From positions 1-9,905 of the forward strand of contig CALNCF010000338.1 of assembly GCA_937875035.1 (NCBI GenBank): DNA of 9,905 nt. The letters run 5' to 3'. The DNA comes from an uncultured Sphingobacteriaceae bacterium. Lineage in GTDB: Bacteria; Bacteroidota; Bacteroidia; Sphingobacteriales; Sphingobacteriaceae. How positions within the stretch are numbered: position 1 is the stretch's first letter; each line of letters begins with the position of its first letter. Under the pieces are notes generated by a model that had not been told where the DNA came from, made no database searches, and worked only from the letters and a program-made list of their open reading frames with translations. This document shows positions 7,401 to 9,905 of the stretch, piece by piece. A program made the translations under genes and the position numbers.

Positions 7401-9350
7401 CTCATCCGATGCGCCGAAGTTGATCTCCGTAGCGAAGTTGGCGCCGTGCCCGAAGAAAGAAAGCACAGAGGCCCCGGTATTGATATCGGCTATGATCTTC
7501 TCTTTAAGATTATTAACAATGGGCTGGTTCACATTCTTGTAATACGAAATGGTATGAGCCCCGAAGCTCTCCTTTTCCGCAGCCCGGGCAAAGGATCGCT
7601 GGTAGGATGACCAGAGGTTGTTCTCGTCGATATCATTACCGCCGCTGATATGTATCAGCGTCTTGCGCCAGAGCGAATCAGGCGCGCTTTCGTACGCCAT
7701 GAGCTTATCCAGGTAATTCAGCACATCCTGGTCATTTTTCGCGGCCAGCCTTCCGGTAGCCAGGGCCGGTTCCCATTGGGTGCCGTTCAGCCCCGAAGTG
7801 AACAGCATACCCGAAGGCGGCAAGCCGATCGCCGGGACAAGGTCGGCCTGGTAAGAGAGCGGGTTGCGTACCATGTCGGTCTGCTGTCCCTTGCCCAGCA
7901 GCAACAGGTAGGCTGGCTTGGTGCCTGCATTCGTAAGCAGGTAATCGCAGAACCTGCGGATGGCCAGGGGATGGTGCTGCCCGTAGCTGAACTGGTTGTA
8001 TAATTGTTCGGTGGTAACGAGGTAAGGCTTATAGCCCTTTTGCTGGCGATAGCTTTGGTATTGTGTAGCGGAAGCGATAAGCGAGGAGTGTGTAATGATC
8101 AGGAAATCGTACGAAAAACTTCCGGCGTTCACCATATCCATATTCACCTTGCTCAGCTTCACGGTCGGTATGGTATTGCTGTCGCAAAGGTAGAGCAGGC
8201 GGCCATTCGGGAGATTTACACTGATGTCTGATGAGAGCACCGCTTTTACGGTGTCTCCATCCTTTGTCGCTGTGATCCGGGTTTGGGTACCTAAGTCGTA
8301 TAGCAGCGGGTTGCCCAAGGTGGAACCCGAAAATTTCAGGTAGGGTGAGGGGTTCGCAACATCCTTCGGCAGTGTGAATAGGAGCTCGCTCAAGCCGGAG
8401 AGCTGAAGCTTACGCGGGTAGGTTACGCTGATCCATGCGATCGACCTGAAATCAGATTCTGCGCCGATATCCTGCCCGGTAAAACGGAACGCCGTATTTG
8501 TCGCCCCTAATAAGTTCAGGGACAGAGGAGCGGTGATGCGTACGATCTGGTAACCCTTGAACAGCGTATCTTTCAGCGGCTGGTAATTCGACCCGTCGGC
8601 GCCTGTTTCGATATTGAGGTGATGGTTATAAAGACCCGGGTTGCTGGTCTTTGCATCCGATCGGCCTACGGCCAGGATCTCTGCCGTGGCTGTGCCCGCG
8701 CCTGCCTGCACTCCGGGTGTGGGCACATTGTCTACCCGTACGGTGGTACGTGCAAAGGAGCTGGATACATAGCCTTCGCCCTTGGTATATTCAGAGAAAG
8801 ATGAGTTGAATTCGTTGATGGGCTCGCCCTTGTAATAATTCTGGTTAAGGGATATTTCAGACTTGTAAGAGAACCAGGACAGCTCGGTGCGGTTAAAGTT
8901 ATGATCTGTATAAGCGCTGATCCGTTTTCCATTGGTATTTCCCCAGGTCAGGAAATAATAGGAAGTATCTGAAAAAAAGCTGTAGCCGGGATTGATCGGG
9001 TCGGATGGGTCGCTGAAGAGCTCCCGGTCGAGGAAGCCATTGTTCGGCTCTCCGTAAAATTCGATGAAGTCGCCCGCGTCGAAATGCCCGTCCTGCATGC
9101 CTTGCAGGTAGATCGGCGATTCCTTTCCCTGGCAAAAGAGCTGGAGCTGAGCGGGCTGGATGAGCGCAGGGTTAATGCCAGCGTCTGTCAGCGATTGCAG
9201 GCTGATACGGTAAACACCCCGTTTCGCGATGGCGATCTTATAATATGATTGTTCGGGATTGATCCATTCGTTTCCGTAGCGGTCCTGCGCTAAGAGCGAA
9301 AGCGGGAAAGTGCATAACAGCACGATCCACCGAAAGGCCTTGTTCATCAT
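4404..9350 (-). CDS. porU2: PorU2-like T9SS sortase / C25 cysteine peptidase with sorting domain
   Basis: Exported protein of 1648 residues. A signal peptide (MMNKAFRW plus a hydrophobic stretch) probably ends at Ala21, with Gln22 next. Residues about 25-400 are a beta-rich region with the PorU N-terminal pattern (KRGVYRISLQSL, DFIEFYGEPNNG). The gingipain-fold C25 domain (about 410-760) has an apparent catalytic pair His635 (FFGHGA) and Cys665 (NGCLLG) and closes with QGDPALSFY. Then come a CARDB-like domain (about 770-880), a fibronectin/Ig-like segment (about 880-980), an ILEI/FAM3-like domain (about 1050-1170), a beta region (1190-1290), a second CARDB-like domain (1293-1405), an Ig-like domain (1408-1532) and a T9SS type A sorting domain (1537-1648; YPNPF, NGVYFYR). 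PorU removes the sorting signal of T9SS cargo and joins cargo to a surface glycolipid. PorU2 proteins are longer relatives whose exact role is unproven. Two adjacent ATGs could start it; no Shine-Dalgarno sequence is seen. Only 21 bases separate it from the gene upstream, so it is probably co-transcribed. Confidence 0.88.
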   Translation of the reverse strand: MMNKAFRWIVLLCTFPLSLLAQDRYGNEWINPEQSYYKIAIAKRGVYRISLQSLTDAGINPALIQPAQLQLFCQGKESPIYLQGMQDGHFDAGDFIEFYGEPNNGFLDRELFSDPSDPINPGYSFFSDTSYYFLTWGNTNGKRISAYTDHNFNRTELSWFSYKSEISLNQNYYKGEPINEFNSSFSEYTKGEGYVSSSFARTTVRVDNVPTPGVQAGAGTATAEILAVGRSDAKTSNPGLYNHHLNIETGADGSNYQPLKDTLFKGYQIVRITAPLSLNLLGATNTAFRFTGQDIGAESDFRSIAWISVTYPRKLQLSGLSELLFTLPKDVANPSPYLKFSGSTLGNPLLYDLGTQTRITATKDGDTVKAVLSSDISVNLPNGRLLYLCDSNTIPTVKLSKVNMDMVNAGSFSYDFLIITHSSLIASATQYQSYRQQKGYKPYLVTTEQLYNQFSYGQHHPLAIRRFCDYLLTNAGTKPAYLLLLGKGQQTDMVRNPLSYQADLVPAIGLPPSGMLFTSGLNGTQWEPALATGRLAAKNDQDVLNYLDKLMAYESAPDSLWRKTLIHISGGNDIDENNLWSSYQRSFARAAEKESFGAHTISYYKNVNQPIVNNLKEKIIADINTGASVLSFFGHGANFATEINFGASDELSNQGKYPVYILNGCLLGNPNTASSMGELFLFEKNKGAIGWIASTDEGYPAYLGSFSTRFYENSFRNNYGASVAQNIGKTIREFQKPNDALNRIHCRQYLFQGDPALSFYAPAKADYEISDKDLFIYPADANALSDSFAVAVIVKNPGKAIPDSVTISLTRKFADQTEKKYASRTFLPVYHTDTFYFYIREESIARSKGLNIFTVKIDSNNLVSELNELNNSASIEFYMPASGVNILFPKDKIIYDSTQVRLIAQSNDLLVKSAGYYFEIDTGSGFNSPWKKSSGLLSAGFMPQWSPNVSLQPMQTYFWRVRQNLPFREGGDWEEASFTYIPNSDFGYYAGTIAQLNDFSFENIRIDSATRTFAFTNTSFFTSIQTRGDDAPKTTERTFRSDPGGRRAFHSAEFIGLTFLALNPVDLSFYSLPGAFNFQNSPGEYTGQNFYNINDPVHVDSMIAYLAQIPENYYVLGFNGRGIHIKALPEAAHQAFESIGCNQSRNVDAGWPYLFFGQKGKAAGTALERTADTLGSALPPTVQGFKVDREYLQRWIRGEISSGKVGPTTAWKELSYAFDANTNDTIRAELIGTLPNGNDTLIASGFSSPYDLRTVNAFDAQAISSLRVRFQVSDEVERDPATLRFLQLSYDDIAEGTINPEIRNDFYKDDIEQGDTLRWKFAYQNISSFPTDSLAVHYVLLKSDRTESRALYRTLPPVAPWDTAYINLELDSRHMLANNKLTVRVEPLKQQDSYAFNNILQREFNVNTDTRKPVVDILFDGKRIMNNEIIQPRPTISIRVKDDNKHFLLNDTASVILLLRQPGSSSYEVLSYQSPDLVFKPALSGNDNTAEVTYRPDLHTDGIYSLKVRARDALGNGRVANDYTIDFEVVNESSITHFYPYPNPFSTSMRFVFTLTGSQIPDQVRIQIMTVTGKIVREINETELGPMKIGNNISAFTWNGTDQFGDRLANGVYFYRVMTRMNNQELKHRKTSAEQYVEKGFGKIYLIK

Positions 9351-9371
9351 ATGGCAAAATAGTATGACCGG

Positions 9372-9905
9372 TTAACCGACCTTCAGTAAAACATACTTTC
9401 CCTGCACATGAACCACCTGCGAATCAGGGTATGCACAGCGGTAGGTTTCAGTGTCGATCAGCTTGTAGTTTAGTTTATTGACGGGTTTAAAGTAAGGAAT
9501 ATTTGTGTCTTGATTGTAAAGTCTGCCGGCTTCTTTACGAAGCGTGGTTTGTTTAGGGTCAAAATTCTGAATGTCAATATGGTATATCTCTTTAATGCTC
9601 GCGTTCCAGTCTTGCAGGTAAGCCGGTGTATGTACCATGGCCCGGAAATGAACAGGCATGGAGCGTTTGGCTTCGCAAAGGAAGGAATCATCGTCGGGGA
9701 AGCTCATGAAGAGATCATCTTCAGGGGTGTTCGCTTCGATCCATCGATGCATCAGGCTCAGGTCCGATGGCCGGTATTGCCCGATCTTGTAACGGTCCCC
9801 GAAATTATGGAAAGGAACAGCCGCCGAATTCAGGATCACGAACAGCAGGGCTGCCGAAGCCAGTGTGAGCCCCCCGCTCAGCCAGCCGGAACGTAAAATG
9901 CCCCC
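9372..9905 (-). CDS. C-terminal part of a polytopic membrane protein (DUF6798/GT-C-like), 5' truncated
   Basis: The frame is open from the TAA at 9372-9374 to the right edge of the window, giving the last 177 residues of a longer protein. The GTG at 9837-9839 is an internal valine in a membrane helix, not the start. The fragment begins with a short loop and one hydrophobic helix (WLSGGLTLASAALLFVILN, fragment residues 8-26). A soluble tail of about 145 residues follows, probably outside the cytoplasmic membrane. The tail has HRWIEANTPEDDLFM and, further on, CEAKRSMPVHFRAM and LQDWNASIKEIY. This resembles the 'Wi..nTP.da.F..P....R...v.fk..P....eW' pattern at the end of DUF6798-type proteins and related GT-C-like multi-membrane proteins. 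Enzymatic function is unproven and the catalytic part, if any, lies outside the window. It is the first visible gene of the minus-strand unit, 21 bases before the PorU2-like gene. Confidence 0.6.
   Translation of the reverse strand, partial: GGILRSGWLSGGLTLASAALLFVILNSAAVPFHNFGDRYKIGQYRPSDLSLMHRWIEANTPEDDLFMSFPDDDSFLCEAKRSMPVHFRAMVHTPAYLQDWNASIKEIYHIDIQNFDPKQTTLRKEAGRLYNQDTNIPYFKPVNKLNYKLIDTETYRCAYPDSQVVHVQGKYVLLKVG

Noticed and set aside
6858..7610. Plus-strand open frame of 250 codons inside the PorU2-like gene
   Set aside because: It lies wholly antisense to the C25 domain, which has clear motifs (His635, Cys665). The translation has no recognisable domain and is rich in Arg, Gly and Val, as expected of a shadow frame.
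9309..9320. Lipobox-like VLLC (Cys13) in the PorU2-like signal peptide
   Set aside because: There is no small residue before the Cys, the hydrophobic stretch continues beyond it, and a normal signal peptidase I site (LLA-Q) follows.
9351..9371. Promoter for the PorU2-like gene in the 21-base gap
   Set aside because: The minus strand has TATTTTG, resembling a -7 box, but it does not match TAnnTTTG, has no -33 partner checked as convincing, and lies too close to the start codon. Co-transcription from upstream is simpler.
9837..9839. GTG as the start of a 155-residue soluble protein
   Set aside because: The frame continues upstream to the window edge and encodes a membrane helix that includes this valine, so the gene is truncated by the window rather than starting here.

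Overview
The window reads as a chromosomal piece of a Bacteroidota genome, plausibly the Chitinophaga/Sphingobacteria side of the phylum; this placement is inferred from protein content, not from a marker gene. The main reason is a very large gingipain-fold (peptidase C25) protein of the PorU2 type that carries its own type IX secretion system (T9SS) C-terminal sorting domain. Other reasons are the absence of strong Shine-Dalgarno sequences and an Ala-Gln signal peptidase junction, both typical of the phylum. Apart from the first ~110 bases, which are strongly AT-rich, nearly every base is coding. I see no tRNA, rRNA, CRISPR array, insertion sequence or phage gene.

Layout: positions 1-112 form an AT-rich leader with two small inverted repeats. 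A two-gene plus-strand unit follows: a Wzx/MATE-like polysaccharide flippase (113-1645), then a GNAT/FemAB-fold acyltransferase (1642-2586), joined by an ATGA overlap. These converge, with a 12-bp tail-to-tail overlap, on a minus-strand unit. Read 5' to 3', that unit holds the C-terminal end of a polytopic membrane protein that runs off the right edge (9905-9372), the 1648-residue PorU2-like protein (9350-4404), and a glutamine-dependent asparagine-synthase-family amidotransferase (4404-2575). The last two share one base in a TAATG junction. The promoter of the minus-strand unit lies outside the window.

How they may work together: a flippase, a FemAB/GNAT acyltransferase and an AsnB-type amidotransferase are common in surface-polysaccharide loci. 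Here two of them sit beside, and one is translationally coupled to, a T9SS sortase-like protein. T9SS sortases join secreted proteins to a glycolipid. In Porphyromonas the linking sugar is reported to be an amidated, N-aminoacylated uronic acid, which needs an amidotransferase and an aminoacyltransferase. The most interesting hypothesis is therefore that this locus makes, flips and attaches a T9SS anchor glycan. This is inference from gene neighbourhood and families. The plainer alternative, an O-antigen/exopolysaccharide locus beside an unrelated T9SS gene, cannot be excluded from sequence alone.
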